A stretch of 64,000 nt of DNA from JBDIVL01 sp039794405 (GTDB lineage Bacteria > Planctomycetota > Brocadiia > Brocadiales > Brocadiaceae): positions 1 to 64,000 of the forward strand of contig JBDIVL010000022.1 in NCBI GenBank assembly GCA_039794405.1, read 5' to 3'. Under the pieces are notes generated by a model, which made no database searches, was not told where the DNA came from, and worked only from the letters and a program-made list of their open reading frames with translations. Position 1 is the first letter of the stretch. Every line of letters starts with the position of its first letter. Both the position numbers and the translations under genes were made by a program. Positions 53,901 to 63,217 of the stretch are shown here, one piece after another.

Positions 53901-55008
53901 TTAGTGTGTCTTTAACATCTTCCATTTCAGATACGCTTCCATAAACTCATCAATTTCACCATCCAGCACTGCCTGGGTATTTCCCGTTTCCTTACCTGTA
54001 CGAAGATCTTTAACAAGAGAATAGGGCTGCAACACATACGATCGAATCTGATGCCCCCATGCAATCTCCCCTTTCTCATCGTAAGCAGCAGAAATTTCTT
54101 TTTCTTTCTCTTTCTCTCTGATCTGATACATTTTTGCCTTCAACATACTTAATGCTACTCTCCGATTCTGGTGTTGTGAGCGTTCACTCTGGCATTGCAC
54201 GACAATTCCCGTGGGTATGTGGGTAATGCGTACTGCAGATGATGTTTTATTAACGTGCTGACCACCGGCACCTGATGCCCGATAGGTATCCACCCGTAAT
54301 TCACTTTCATTTATTTCGATTTCTTCTTCCTCTTCAATCTCCGGCAGTACATCAACTGCTGCAAACGAAGTGTGCCTCCTTGCATTTGCATCAAACGGAG
54401 AAATGCGTACTAAACGATGCACCCCAATCTCTGATTTTAAATACCCGTAAACATAATCACCTTTTACAAGAACCGTAATCCTTTTGATCCCGGCTTCTTC
54501 ACCTGACAATACATCGACGAGAGACACTGCATACCCGTTCTTCTCGATCCAACGACTATACATACGGAACAACATAGATACCCAATCGCATGCCTCTGTT
54601 CCTCCAGCCCCCGCGTATATGCTTAAATAGGCGTCACAATGGTCGTGAGGTTCACCAAGCATTGTGCGTAATTCAGTTTTTTCAAGCTTTTGCACGAATG
54701 ACTTGACATCGTTAGCAACCTCAGCCTCGACTTGTTCATCTTGTGCTTCTTCTGCAAGTGCAGATAAACATTCTATATCGTCCAGCGTCTTTTGTAATTC
54801 ATGAATGGGAAAAATAAGTCCTTTAAGGGATTTTAATCTTCTGATAGTCTGTTGTGCCTTATCCTTGTTTTCCCAAAAGTGTGGGGAAGTAAGTTGCACC
54901 TCTAAAGCGGATAGCTCTTTTTCTTTATTCTTTAGGTCAAAGGGAGTCCTTGAGATGCTGTAAACGTTCTCGAAGAGGGGTCAATTCTTTTCCTACATTA
55001 CCAATCAT
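53901..55008 (-). CDS. prfB: Peptide chain release factor 2 with programmed +1 frameshift
   Basis: Translation starts at ATG 55006-55008 and runs MIGNVGKELTPLRERLQHLK to CTT followed by TGA at 54937-54939. In the standard RF2 mechanism the ribosome slips +1 on CTT-TGA-C and continues as LDLKNKEKE into the main frame ending at 53901. The combined product is about 368 residues, the usual RF2 length. An AAGGA block upstream of the slip site (AAGGACTCCCTTTGAC) can act as the stimulatory Shine-Dalgarno-like element. The release signature ISPFDA and the catalytic GAGGQHVNKT are present. Low RF2 raises the shift, giving autoregulation. Confidence 0.96.
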
Positions 55009-55244
55009 AATTCATAAATACCTCTATTTAATTCCATTCATCGTAATATGAAAATTTAATTCAGGATATAAAATTATAAATGATAAAATAGATATGTCAA
55101 CATAGAATTTAGAATTGACTTAAAGAAAAAATGTTCTTATCATATTTTGTTTTTACTGATAGAAATGTAATATCTTTGTGTTATTGCTTATTGTCACAGA
55201 ACAAGAAAAGAGATATTTAATTTTACCTTAAAAGGAAAATCATT

Positions 55245-55700
55245 GTGATTCATGGCGTAAAAATAAAAAAGCTTAAACCTATCCCTGATGAAAGGGGTAG
55301 ACTCATGGAGATACTTCGAAATGATGATGATCTTTTTATAAAATTTGGTCAAGTTTATTTAACGACGGCTTACCCTGGTGTTGTAAAGGCCTGGCATTAT
55401 CACAAAATACAAACAGATTTTTTTGCTGTAATTCATGGTATGATGAAGATAGTCCTTTACGATAGTCGGAAAGATTCTACGACTTTCGGACAGATAAATG
55501 AGTTTATATCAGGTATTCATAATCCCGTTTTAGTACAAATTCCCCCTATGGTTACCCACGGTTTCAAATGTATAAGCGAGTATGAGGCGATAGTTATCAA
55601 TTGTCCCACTGAATTATACAACTACAATACACCCGATGAGTATCGTATAGCTCCCAATAGTGGGGAAATTCCATATGACTGGAGCAGAAAGGATGGATAA
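55245..55700 (+). CDS. dTDP-4-dehydrorhamnose 3,5-epimerase-like (cupin) protein
   Basis: A 151-residue RmlC-family protein: PIPDERGRLMEILR, GQVYLTTAYPGVVKAWHYHKIQTDFFAVIHGMMKIVLYD, VQIPPMVTHGFKCISE and the end EIPYDWSRKDG. The HYHK motif holds the catalytic His region. It is shorter than RmlC (about 180) and closer to sugar epimerase or WxcM-like members, so the reaction is not fixed. Start GTG after AAAGGAAA. Its stop overlaps the next start in TAATG; a nucleotide-sugar pair. Confidence 0.85.
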   Translation: MIHGVKIKKLKPIPDERGRLMEILRNDDDLFIKFGQVYLTTAYPGVVKAWHYHKIQTDFFAVIHGMMKIVLYDSRKDSTTFGQINEFISGIHNPVLVQIPPMVTHGFKCISEYEAIVINCPTELYNYNTPDEYRIAPNSGEIPYDWSRKDG

Positions 55701-56434
55701 TGAAAGGAATTGTACTTGCCGGTGGGCTAGGTTCGCGCTTATTACCTTTAACGAAAATCACGAATAAGCATCTCCTGCCGATATACAAAGAACCGATGAT
55801 TTACTATCCGATGAGGACCCTTATCCATGCAGGAATCCAGGATATTATGATTGTTACTGGCGGGAACCATGCGGGTGAATTTTTGAGATTACTTGGAGAC
55901 GGAAAACAGTTTGGTCTAAAGCACATCAGCTATACTTATCAAGAAGGAGAAGGTGGCATTGCTGAGGCATTATCTTTAGCCGAAGATTTTGCAGATGGTG
56001 ACAAAATTGTCGTTATCTTAGGCGACAACATCATTGAAAATAATATAGTAGAACAAAAGAAAACATTCGAAAGGCAAAAAGAGGGGGCCAAGATCATAAT
56101 AAAAAAAGTTCCACACCCTGAATATTTTGGTGTTCCAGAGCTTATTGGAGATAAGGTTATCTGTGTTGAAGAAAAGCCGAAAAAACCAAAATCAGAATAT
56201 GCTGTTATTGGTATTTATATGTATGATTATCGGGTTTTTGACGTTATTAGAACCCTCGAACGCTCCGAACGGGGTGAACTTGAAATCACAGATGTAAACA
56301 ACTATTACATAAGGAATGGATTGATGACTTACGATACCTTGGAGGGCTGGTGGATTGATGCTGGGAGCTCACATGATAACCTGGTACAGGCAACTCAGCT
56401 AGTAATAAAAACAGGTGCTAATAAAATAAGTTAG
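55700..56434 (+). CDS. Glucose-1-phosphate thymidylyltransferase-like nucleotidyltransferase
   Basis: A 244-residue NTP-transferase. KGIVLAGGLGSRLLPLTK is the nucleotide loop, then NKHLLPIYKEPMIYYPMRTL, LGDNIIENNI and VEEKPKKPKSEYAVIGIYMYD. It matches the short RfbA-like class that activates sugars as dTDP-sugar. The product probably feeds the RmlC-like protein encoded just upstream. Coupled by TAATG. Confidence 0.9.
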   Translation: MKGIVLAGGLGSRLLPLTKITNKHLLPIYKEPMIYYPMRTLIHAGIQDIMIVTGGNHAGEFLRLLGDGKQFGLKHISYTYQEGEGGIAEALSLAEDFADGDKIVVILGDNIIENNIVEQKKTFERQKEGAKIIIKKVPHPEYFGVPELIGDKVICVEEKPKKPKSEYAVIGIYMYDYRVFDVIRTLERSERGELEITDVNNYYIRNGLMTYDTLEGWWIDAGSSHDNLVQATQLVIKTGANKIS

Positions 56435-56461
56435 TCCTTAACTATTTAAATAAATATTATC

Positions 56462-57043
56462 GTGCGTGTAATTGCAGGTAGTGCAAGAGGTGTATATCTC
56501 AGTTCATTAAAAGGAAATACGACAAGACCTATATCGGATAGAATAAAAGATTCCCTTTTCAATATCCTTTCCCAGGTTATCCCAGACAGCAATGTTATAG
56601 ATATGTATGCGGGTACTGGTGCAATTGGAATTGAGGCGCTGAGCCGTGGAGCAAGATCATGCATGTTCATTGAGATCGACAAATCTGCAATCCAGGTCAT
56701 TAAAAAAAATCTCGAGACAACGAAACTCCAAGATAAGGCACAAGTTTTGAGGTATGATGTTTTTGAAATTGTTCCGTACCTTGTAAAAAATTCGGTAGAA
56801 GTTGACTTAGTTTTTGCCAGTCCACCATATCCCCTCATAGAAAAAAGCTCCTATAGAGATGAACTTTTGGTTTTATTTTCGATTTTATGCAGCAAGCGTA
56901 TAGTGCAACCAGAGGGTCTCATAGTACTCCAGCACAAGAAAACAGAATTTGAAATACCAACAGAGGCTCCATATTTAGAATTATTTAACACACGGGTTTA
57001 TGGTGATACACAAATTTCATTTTTTAAGAATATGATGGAATAA
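56462..57043 (+). CDS. rsmD: 16S rRNA (guanine966-N2)-methyltransferase RsmD family
   Basis: A 193-residue SAM methyltransferase. RVIAGSARG and TRPISDRIKDSLFNIL at the N-terminus are the RsmD signature; DMYAGTGAIGIEALSRGA is the SAM motif I. The catalytic motif reads ASPPYPL; most family members have DPPY/DPPF, so the first residue is Ser here, as in some other DNA/RNA amino-methyltransferases. Start GTG at 56462. It is 11 bases from ispE. Confidence 0.92.
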   Translation: MRVIAGSARGVYLSSLKGNTTRPISDRIKDSLFNILSQVIPDSNVIDMYAGTGAIGIEALSRGARSCMFIEIDKSAIQVIKKNLETTKLQDKAQVLRYDVFEIVPYLVKNSVEVDLVFASPPYPLIEKSSYRDELLVLFSILCSKRIVQPEGLIVLQHKKTEFEIPTEAPYLELFNTRVYGDTQISFFKNMME

Positions 57044-57054
57044 GGATATTTTCC

Positions 57055-57945
57055 ATGAAAATTAAAGAAGAACAAGGAAAAATACAGATTGCTGCACCTG
57101 CAAAAATCAATCTATTTCTTGAAATATTGGGCAAACGACCAGATGGTTATCATGAAATTGAGACAATTATGCAGGAAATCAGTTTATGTGATTACATTTT
57201 TCTAGAAGACTATGACAAAGAGGTGAAGTTTACCTGCACAAATCCTAAACTTCCCACCGGAGAAGATAATCTTATTCTGAAGACTGTTCGTTTGTTCCAA
57301 AAAGAATTGGGAATCCATAGAGGTGTAAGAATACATTTAGATAAAAGAATACCGGTTGGGGCAGGACTTGGCGGTGGAAGTAGTGATGCCGTTGCCACCT
57401 TATTAGGGTTAAACAAGTTATGGCATGCAGGATATGATAAAAAACAGCTAGTAACACTGGCTGAAAAACTTGGTTCTGATACACCTTTTTTTGTTATGGG
57501 AAATACAGCACTGTGCAAAGGCCGGGGAGAAGTTGTTATCCCATATCCTTTGATCGCAAAGTATCATTATATAATAATCTACCCAAGATTTGAAGTAAGC
57601 ACAGCCATAGTTTACAAAAATTTCAAAATTAACTTGACAAAAAATTTAAAAGATGTTAGTGTCTTCTTGCAGTCACTAACGTCTGGAAATCCTGAAAATT
57701 TGGGTGCTTATTTACATAATCGTTTAGAAGAGATTGTATTTAGACTCTATCCAAATCTTGAAGAAATAAAAAAGACATTAGCAAGGTTTGGTTTTTGTGG
57801 CGTACTCTTGTCAGGAAGTGGTTCAGCTTTATATGGTTTATGCAGGGAGGGAAGCGATCTAAAAGGAATTGAACAAAGAATAAAAATGCTTAATATTGGT
57901 GATGTGTTTATCGTAACCAATGATTTCGATAGCAATGCTAAGTGA
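57055..57945 (+). CDS. ispE: 4-diphosphocytidyl-2-C-methyl-D-erythritol kinase
   Basis: A 296-residue GHMP kinase of the MEP isoprenoid pathway. APAKINLFLEILGKRPDGYHEIET holds the substrate-binding Lys/Asn/His region, PVGAGLGGGSSDAVATL is the ATP loop, and the C-terminal VLLSGSGSALYGL is motif 3. Normal length. Coupled to the following spoVG by a short overlap of open frames; the ispE-spoVG order also occurs in firmicutes. Confidence 0.96.
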   Translation: MKIKEEQGKIQIAAPAKINLFLEILGKRPDGYHEIETIMQEISLCDYIFLEDYDKEVKFTCTNPKLPTGEDNLILKTVRLFQKELGIHRGVRIHLDKRIPVGAGLGGGSSDAVATLLGLNKLWHAGYDKKQLVTLAEKLGSDTPFFVMGNTALCKGRGEVVIPYPLIAKYHYIIIYPRFEVSTAIVYKNFKINLTKNLKDVSVFLQSLTSGNPENLGAYLHNRLEEIVFRLYPNLEEIKKTLARFGFCGVLLSGSGSALYGLCREGSDLKGIEQRIKMLNIGDVFIVTNDFDSNAK

Positions 57946-57965
57946 ACAGGAAGGGGGAGAATACA

Positions 57966-58430
57966 GTGAATATCACGGAAGTCAGGGTAAAGTTAACAGA
58001 AGCTAAGAAGAATAGATTGCAAGCATTTTGTAGTATTACAATAGATAATGATTTCGTAGTAAGGGATCTAAAGGTTATCGAAGGACACAAAGGGGCATTT
58101 GTAGCTATGCCCAGTAGAAAACTAACTGACAGATGTCCGAAGTGCGGCGGAAAAAATCATTTAATGGCACAGTACTGTAATGACTGCGGTACAAGACTCG
58201 ATGAAAAGCGCTCGGCTAAAGGTGCAGGCAGATTAAAATTGCACGCGGACACAGCCCACCCAATAAACTCAAGGTGCAGAGAAGAAATCCAGGAAAAGGT
58301 ACTCACCGCTTACAGGGAAGAAGTTGAAAAATCGAAAAAGCCTGGTTATAAGCCTCCAAAATACGAGGATATGGAAGATATTGATATCGAAGACTTGGAC
58401 GACGATGTAGAACAAGAAAGAAACCGATAA
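57966..58430 (+). CDS. spoVG: SpoVG-family RNA/DNA-binding regulator with zinc-ribbon extension
   Basis: The SpoVG core reads VNITEVRVKLTEAKKN, FCSITIDNDFVVRDLKVIEGHKGAFVAMPSRK, followed by CPKCGGKNHLMAQYCNDCG, a zinc ribbon of four Cys fused directly to the core, and an acidic C-terminus (EDMEDIDIEDLDDDVEQE). I chose GTG 57966, eight bases after AGGGGGAG; an upstream GTG at 57942 is in frame but less natural. About 154 residues. SpoVG proteins bind nucleic acid and regulate gene expression. It follows ispE. Confidence 0.9.
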   Translation: MNITEVRVKLTEAKKNRLQAFCSITIDNDFVVRDLKVIEGHKGAFVAMPSRKLTDRCPKCGGKNHLMAQYCNDCGTRLDEKRSAKGAGRLKLHADTAHPINSRCREEIQEKVLTAYREEVEKSKKPGYKPPKYEDMEDIDIEDLDDDVEQERNR

Positions 58431-58656
58431 GTAAAAGAAATATAATAAAAGCATATTGATTTTATCAAAATAATCATGTCGACTTTCACGCCAGATTTAA
58501 TTATAAGCTGGTAGTATATACTCAAGACTTATGCTCTCCTGCCAAAGCAAGCCTTTAAAAGGTATTACTCATGTAGTATTTCTTTTTCTTATGACATTTG
58601 TTATTCTATAAGTTTAGTTTTCATTTTACATTTCAAACATTAAATAATTCAAATTC

Positions 58657-60330
58657 ATGATTAAAACAGGTTCACAAATATTATTAGACGCATTAATAAG
58701 AGAAGGGGTGGAATACATATTTGGAATTCCGGGTGGAGCGAATTTACCTCTGTTTGATGCATTATATGAGTCCCCTATAAAATTTATTTTAACCCGACAT
58801 GAACAGGGTGCTGGTCATGCGGCAGATGGATATGCTAGGGCAACGGGTAAGGTAGGTGTTTGCCTTGTTACATCCGGTCCTGGTGCTACAAATTTGGTCA
58901 CAGCAATTGCGACAGCCTATATGGACTCAGTCCCGATGGTTGCAATAACAGGACAGGTCAAAACCTTCCTCATCGGAAATGATGCCTTTCAGGAAGCAGA
59001 TATTATTGGAATTTCACGACCTATAACAAAGCATAGCTACCTGGTAAAGGATGTTAAAGATATTGCAAGGGTTATAAAAGAGGCATTCTATATAGCAAAA
59101 ACGGGGAGACAAGGTCCTGTGTTAATCGATTTACCTGTAGATGTTACCCTAGAAAAATGTGAAGAACAGGTTCCAGTGGAGGTGGATTTACCAGGATATA
59201 AACCAAGATATGAAGGAAACATCCGTCAGATCAAAATTGCCGCTGAGGTAATAAATAACTCCAAACAGCCGGTCATATACACAGGAGGAGGCATTATAGC
59301 CTCTAATAGTTCAAAGATGTTACTCGAACTAGCAGAAAAGGGAAATATTCCTGTAACTACAACGCTTATGGGTCTTGGGGGATTTCCCGAAGATCACAGA
59401 TTATCGCTGGGAATGCTGGGTATGCATGGAACTGTTTATGCTAATTTTGCAGTAACAGAGTGCGATCTCTTGATAGCTATTGGGTCGCGATTTGATGACC
59501 GGGTTACCGGAAAAATTGATGAATTTGCGCCTTATGCTAAAATCATTCACATTGATATAGATCCAGCATCCATCAGTAAGACTATCAAGGTAAATATCCC
59601 AGTTGTTGGTGATGCAGAAAACATCCTTCAAGAGATAAATAAATATGTTCACTTTGTTGAAAGAAGAGAATGGTTTGGTAAAATTAAACAATGGAAAGAG
59701 AAAAATCCATTATCGTATAACGATAGTGAAAATGTCATTAAACCTCAGTACGTCATTGAGCAAATTTGTGAAGCTGCCAAGGGAAACGCTATTATTACAA
59801 CAGAGGTAGGGCAAAACCAAATGTGGGCGGCACAATACTATACGTATACAAAACCGCGTACATTCTTATCTTCCGGGGGACTCGGTACCATGGGTTATGG
59901 CTTTCCCGCCGCTATTGGAGCCCAGCTAGGGTGCCCAGACAAGATCGTAGTAGACATTGCCGGCGACGGTAGTGTTCAAATGAATATTCAGGAACTAAGT
60001 ACTGCTGTTCGTTTAAACCTGCCGGTAAAAATAGCCATATTAAACAATGGTTATCTTGGAATGGTCCGGCAGTGGCAAGAATTATTTTATAGTAAACGCT
60101 ATTCCGGTGTTTGCCTAAATGGGAATCCGGATTTTGTCAAATTGGCAGAAGCGTATGGCGCAAAGGGGCTCCTTGTCGAGAAGAAAGAAGATGTGCGTCC
60201 TACTATAGAAAAGGCATTTTCTATAAAAGTACCCGTTATCATGGACTTTAGAATAGATCCAACAGAAAATGTCTTCCCAATGGTGCCTGCGGGACAAGCG
60301 ATTCATAGAATGATCGGGACTATGGCTTAA
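58657..60330 (+). CDS. ilvB: Acetolactate synthase, large (catalytic) subunit
   Basis: A 557-residue TPP enzyme for valine, leucine and isoleucine synthesis. GSQILLDALIREGVEYIFGIPGG, RHEQGAGHAADGYARATGK and TSGPGATNLVT are the N-terminal TPP-binding features; GDGSVQMNIQELSTAVRLNLPVKIAILNN is the C-terminal TPP motif. FQEADIIGISRPITKHSY and ITGQV also match. No ilvH small subunit is adjacent, so the regulatory partner must lie elsewhere. The ATG lacks an obvious ribosome site. Confidence 0.95.
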   Translation: MIKTGSQILLDALIREGVEYIFGIPGGANLPLFDALYESPIKFILTRHEQGAGHAADGYARATGKVGVCLVTSGPGATNLVTAIATAYMDSVPMVAITGQVKTFLIGNDAFQEADIIGISRPITKHSYLVKDVKDIARVIKEAFYIAKTGRQGPVLIDLPVDVTLEKCEEQVPVEVDLPGYKPRYEGNIRQIKIAAEVINNSKQPVIYTGGGIIASNSSKMLLELAEKGNIPVTTTLMGLGGFPEDHRLSLGMLGMHGTVYANFAVTECDLLIAIGSRFDDRVTGKIDEFAPYAKIIHIDIDPASISKTIKVNIPVVGDAENILQEINKYVHFVERREWFGKIKQWKEKNPLSYNDSENVIKPQYVIEQICEAAKGNAIITTEVGQNQMWAAQYYTYTKPRTFLSSGGLGTMGYGFPAAIGAQLGCPDKIVVDIAGDGSVQMNIQELSTAVRLNLPVKIAILNNGYLGMVRQWQELFYSKRYSGVCLNGNPDFVKLAEAYGAKGLLVEKKEDVRPTIEKAFSIKVPVIMDFRIDPTENVFPMVPAGQAIHRMIGTMA

Positions 60331-60395
60331 TTTTGTACAGGTTGTGAAATATGTAGGTCTGAATAAGAATTCAGGAATCTAAGCGGAGAATTACT

Positions 60396-61220
60396 ATGGA
60401 GTTACTATTAGGTGCTGTAATTACCTTAGGCATATTAGGTATGGTTTTTGGAATAGGCCTGGCCATCGCCTCAGATAAATTTGCGGTAAAGGTCGATCCC
60501 CGTATCGATAGTATTAATGAAGTACTCCCGGGTGCAAATTGCGGCGCATGTGGACAGCCAGGCTGTAGTGGTTTTGCTCAGGCTGTCGTAGATGGTAAGG
60601 CCCCTGTCACCGGCTGTACGGTAGGACAATCTGCAGTAGCCCAGCTCGTTGCAAATATCATGGGAGTCAAATTTCAGAATAGGGAACGTGTTCTTTCTGT
60701 TGTGATGTGTCATGCAAGAGGTGTAAAGAATAAATTCATTTACCATGGGGTTAAGGATTGCCGTGCAGCAAACATTGTTGGTGGTGGCTTTTCCGGTTGT
60801 GATTACGGTTGTTTAGGTCTGGGGACATGCGTGGAAGCCTGTAAGTTTGAGGCCATGTATATGGGAAAGGACGGCCTTCCCAAGGTTATTGAGAAGCGCT
60901 GTACCGGCTGTGGAAAATGCGCGGCTGTTTGCCCAAGAAAGATTATCAGTATATTACCAGAATCGAAGATGGTACATGTGCGATGTAAGTCACTCGATAA
61001 AGGTGCCGTTGCCAGAAAGATATGCCAAGACTCCTGTATCGCTTGCAAGCAATGTGAAAAAATCTGCCCATACGATGCAATCCATGTACAGAACAATCTT
61101 GCTGTGATCGACTATAATAAATGCACCTCATGCGGGAAATGTGTGGAAGTCTGTCCTAATCATACGATCATTAATTTTGCCAGAGAGCGAAGTCTTGAGA
61201 AGCATCTCTTAACCGCATAA
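60396..61220 (+). CDS. rnfB: Ion-translocating Rnf complex subunit B (stand-alone)
   Basis: A 274-residue iron-sulfur protein. One N-terminal helix (about 5-25) leads to the 4Fe-4S domain with NCGACGQPGCSG and VTGCTVG, then CHARGVKNKF, and ferredoxin-like repeats with CTGCGKCAAVCP, CIACKQCEKICP and CTSCGKCVEVCP. This is the full RnfB layout. No other rnf gene lies beside it, so it may join an Rnf complex encoded elsewhere or serve another ferredoxin-quinone pathway. It is followed directly by rsmE. Confidence 0.92.
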   Translation: MELLLGAVITLGILGMVFGIGLAIASDKFAVKVDPRIDSINEVLPGANCGACGQPGCSGFAQAVVDGKAPVTGCTVGQSAVAQLVANIMGVKFQNRERVLSVVMCHARGVKNKFIYHGVKDCRAANIVGGGFSGCDYGCLGLGTCVEACKFEAMYMGKDGLPKVIEKRCTGCGKCAAVCPRKIISILPESKMVHVRCKSLDKGAVARKICQDSCIACKQCEKICPYDAIHVQNNLAVIDYNKCTSCGKCVEVCPNHTIINFARERSLEKHLLTA

Positions 61221-61955
61221 ATGCATCAAGACCGATTCTACATACCACATATCCCTGCAAATCATGAAACCTGGATTAATGGTAAGGAAGCCCATCATAT
61301 CTTACACGTCAAACGGGCGAAAAAAGGAAGTAAAATTACCCTCTTTGATGGAAAAGGGTTTGAGTATCTTGCAACTATCACTGAAGTCTCACATGACAAA
61401 TTAAAGGTACTCATTGAGCAATCCAAAGCCGTCAACAGAGAAGCGCATGTTGATATTACTATCGCATTTTCGATTCCTAAAGGAAAACATGTGGCCTTTT
61501 TAATTCAAAAGTGTGCCGAACTAGGCATAAAGACTTTAATCCCTCTCCATTGCGAGCGGAGTGTTGTTGACATTCGTGATAAGTCTGCCGTAAAGGCAGA
61601 AAAATGGAACAAGATTGCGATTGAAGCATCTAAACAATCGAAAAGGAACTTCATCACCAGGATAGAGGATGTAATACTATTTGATGATCTCATCAAGACG
61701 TTTCATTGCTATGATCTTTTGCTGATCGCATGCACGGGGTCTCATACGAAAACATTAAAGACTGTTTTGGGTGAGCACCAGTCAGCTCAAAGGATTGTTT
61801 GCCTTATAGGTCCTGAAGGTGGTTTTACCCGTACTGAAATTGAAACGGCAGAAAAAGCTGGTTATATGCCTGTCAGCATTGGTCCTTCCATCTTGAGGAT
61901 TGAAACGGCCGCCATTGCAATTTCTTCCATGCTTCTCTATGCATACTCCAACTAA
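61221..61955 (+). CDS. rsmE: 16S rRNA (uracil1498-N3)-methyltransferase RsmE
   Basis: A 244-residue SPOUT methyltransferase. The N-terminal PUA-like part has HHILHVKRAKKGSKITLFDGKG; the SPOUT part has KCAELGIKTLIPLHCERSVV, LIGPEGGFTRTEIETAEKAGY and SIGPSILRIETAAI, the deep-knot SAM site. The ATG follows the rnfB TAA with no gap. Length is normal. Confidence 0.95.
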   Translation: MHQDRFYIPHIPANHETWINGKEAHHILHVKRAKKGSKITLFDGKGFEYLATITEVSHDKLKVLIEQSKAVNREAHVDITIAFSIPKGKHVAFLIQKCAELGIKTLIPLHCERSVVDIRDKSAVKAEKWNKIAIEASKQSKRNFITRIEDVILFDDLIKTFHCYDLLLIACTGSHTKTLKTVLGEHQSAQRIVCLIGPEGGFTRTEIETAEKAGYMPVSIGPSILRIETAAIAISSMLLYAYSN

Positions 61956-61958
61956 AAA

Positions 61959-63044
61959 ATGACCCACTCAAAATATGCCATAATTATGGCAGGGGGAAGC
62001 GGAACACGTTTCTGGCCCTGGAGCCGCACGAATACCCCCAAACAACTCCTGAAAGTTGTGGGCGAAAAAAGTATGATCCAGCATACTATTGACCGAATAA
62101 CCCCGGCATTTCCGTTAGAAAATATCCTTATTGTTACTAATATCTTACATAAAAACCAGATACAAGAGCAAATTCCACAGATTCCTTCAGAAAACATCAT
62201 AGCAGAACCGATGGGAAAGGATACAGCGCCATGTATAGGTCTGGCTGCAACCATCATCCACAAAATGGACCCCGACTCTATAATGGTTATTATGACGGCG
62301 GATCATATAATACAGCCTGTAAATCGATTTATGGAAATGGTTGAGACCGCTATCAATGTCGTAAGCAAGAGTAATTCACTGGTTACCATAGGGATTAAAC
62401 CCACTGAACCATCAGTAAATTATGGCTATATCCATCGGGGTAAACAGGTGCTGCAAGAAAATGGTTTTTGCGTGTATGAGGTAGCATCATTTAAAGAAAA
62501 ACCAGATAAGACCACTGCTCAAAACTTTATAGACTCCGGGGAATATTATTGGAATGGCGGCATCTTTATCTGGAGAACGTCTAAAATACTTGAATATTTT
62601 GGCCAATTTACACCTAAACTGGCGCTTGGACTTCAAAGAATCAGTGATGTATTGAAAACAGAATCAGAGTGGCCTATCATCGAAAAAGAATATCAAGCCT
62701 TCGACAAGATATCAATTGATTATGCTATTATGGAAAAGGCAAAGGATGTTGTTGTCGTTGAGGTAGATTTTCTTTGGGACGATATAGGATCATGGCGTGC
62801 CATTGAGCGATGGAATAAAAAAGATAGCCAGGAAAATACCATTCTAGGCAAGCATTATGGAATCGATACCCATTCATGTATCATTGTGAATAACGAACAA
62901 CACCTGATAACAACCATTGATGTATCGGACATGATTATTGTTCATACAAAGGACGTGACGCTTATATGTAATAAAAATAAAGCAGAACAGATAAAGAAAT
63001 TGGTTGAAGAATTAAGGCAGGGAGACAATCAATCTTACCTTTAA
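61959..63044 (+). CDS. manC: Mannose-1-phosphate guanylyltransferase
   Basis: A 361-residue GDP-mannose pyrophosphorylase of the single-domain type. MAGGSGTRFWPWSRTNTPKQLLKV is the NTP-binding loop, EPMGKDTAPCIGLAATII, TADHIIQP and FKEKPDKTTA the sugar-phosphate and metal region, and YYWNGGIFIWRTS is conserved. There is no C-terminal phosphomannose isomerase domain. It supplies GDP-mannose for glycans, in line with the upstream sugar genes and the TMTC-like protein. Three bases after rsmE. Confidence 0.94.
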   Translation: MTHSKYAIIMAGGSGTRFWPWSRTNTPKQLLKVVGEKSMIQHTIDRITPAFPLENILIVTNILHKNQIQEQIPQIPSENIIAEPMGKDTAPCIGLAATIIHKMDPDSIMVIMTADHIIQPVNRFMEMVETAINVVSKSNSLVTIGIKPTEPSVNYGYIHRGKQVLQENGFCVYEVASFKEKPDKTTAQNFIDSGEYYWNGGIFIWRTSKILEYFGQFTPKLALGLQRISDVLKTESEWPIIEKEYQAFDKISIDYAIMEKAKDVVVVEVDFLWDDIGSWRAIERWNKKDSQENTILGKHYGIDTHSCIIVNNEQHLITTIDVSDMIIVHTKDVTLICNKNKAEQIKKLVEELRQGDNQSYL

Positions 63045-63217
63045 AATCTCTTGTTTTAACTTAGCAAAACCTCAGAACCCAGCGATCAAACGCCTCATTT
63101 TCTCATTCATAATTCATAACACCGCCTCCTCGTAACTCAAAACTTATATCTAGCGTACCGCTTAACCGGTACTCCGTTTGCTAGGTATCCGAGTTGAAGC
63201 AAAAATTAGTCTTCAAG

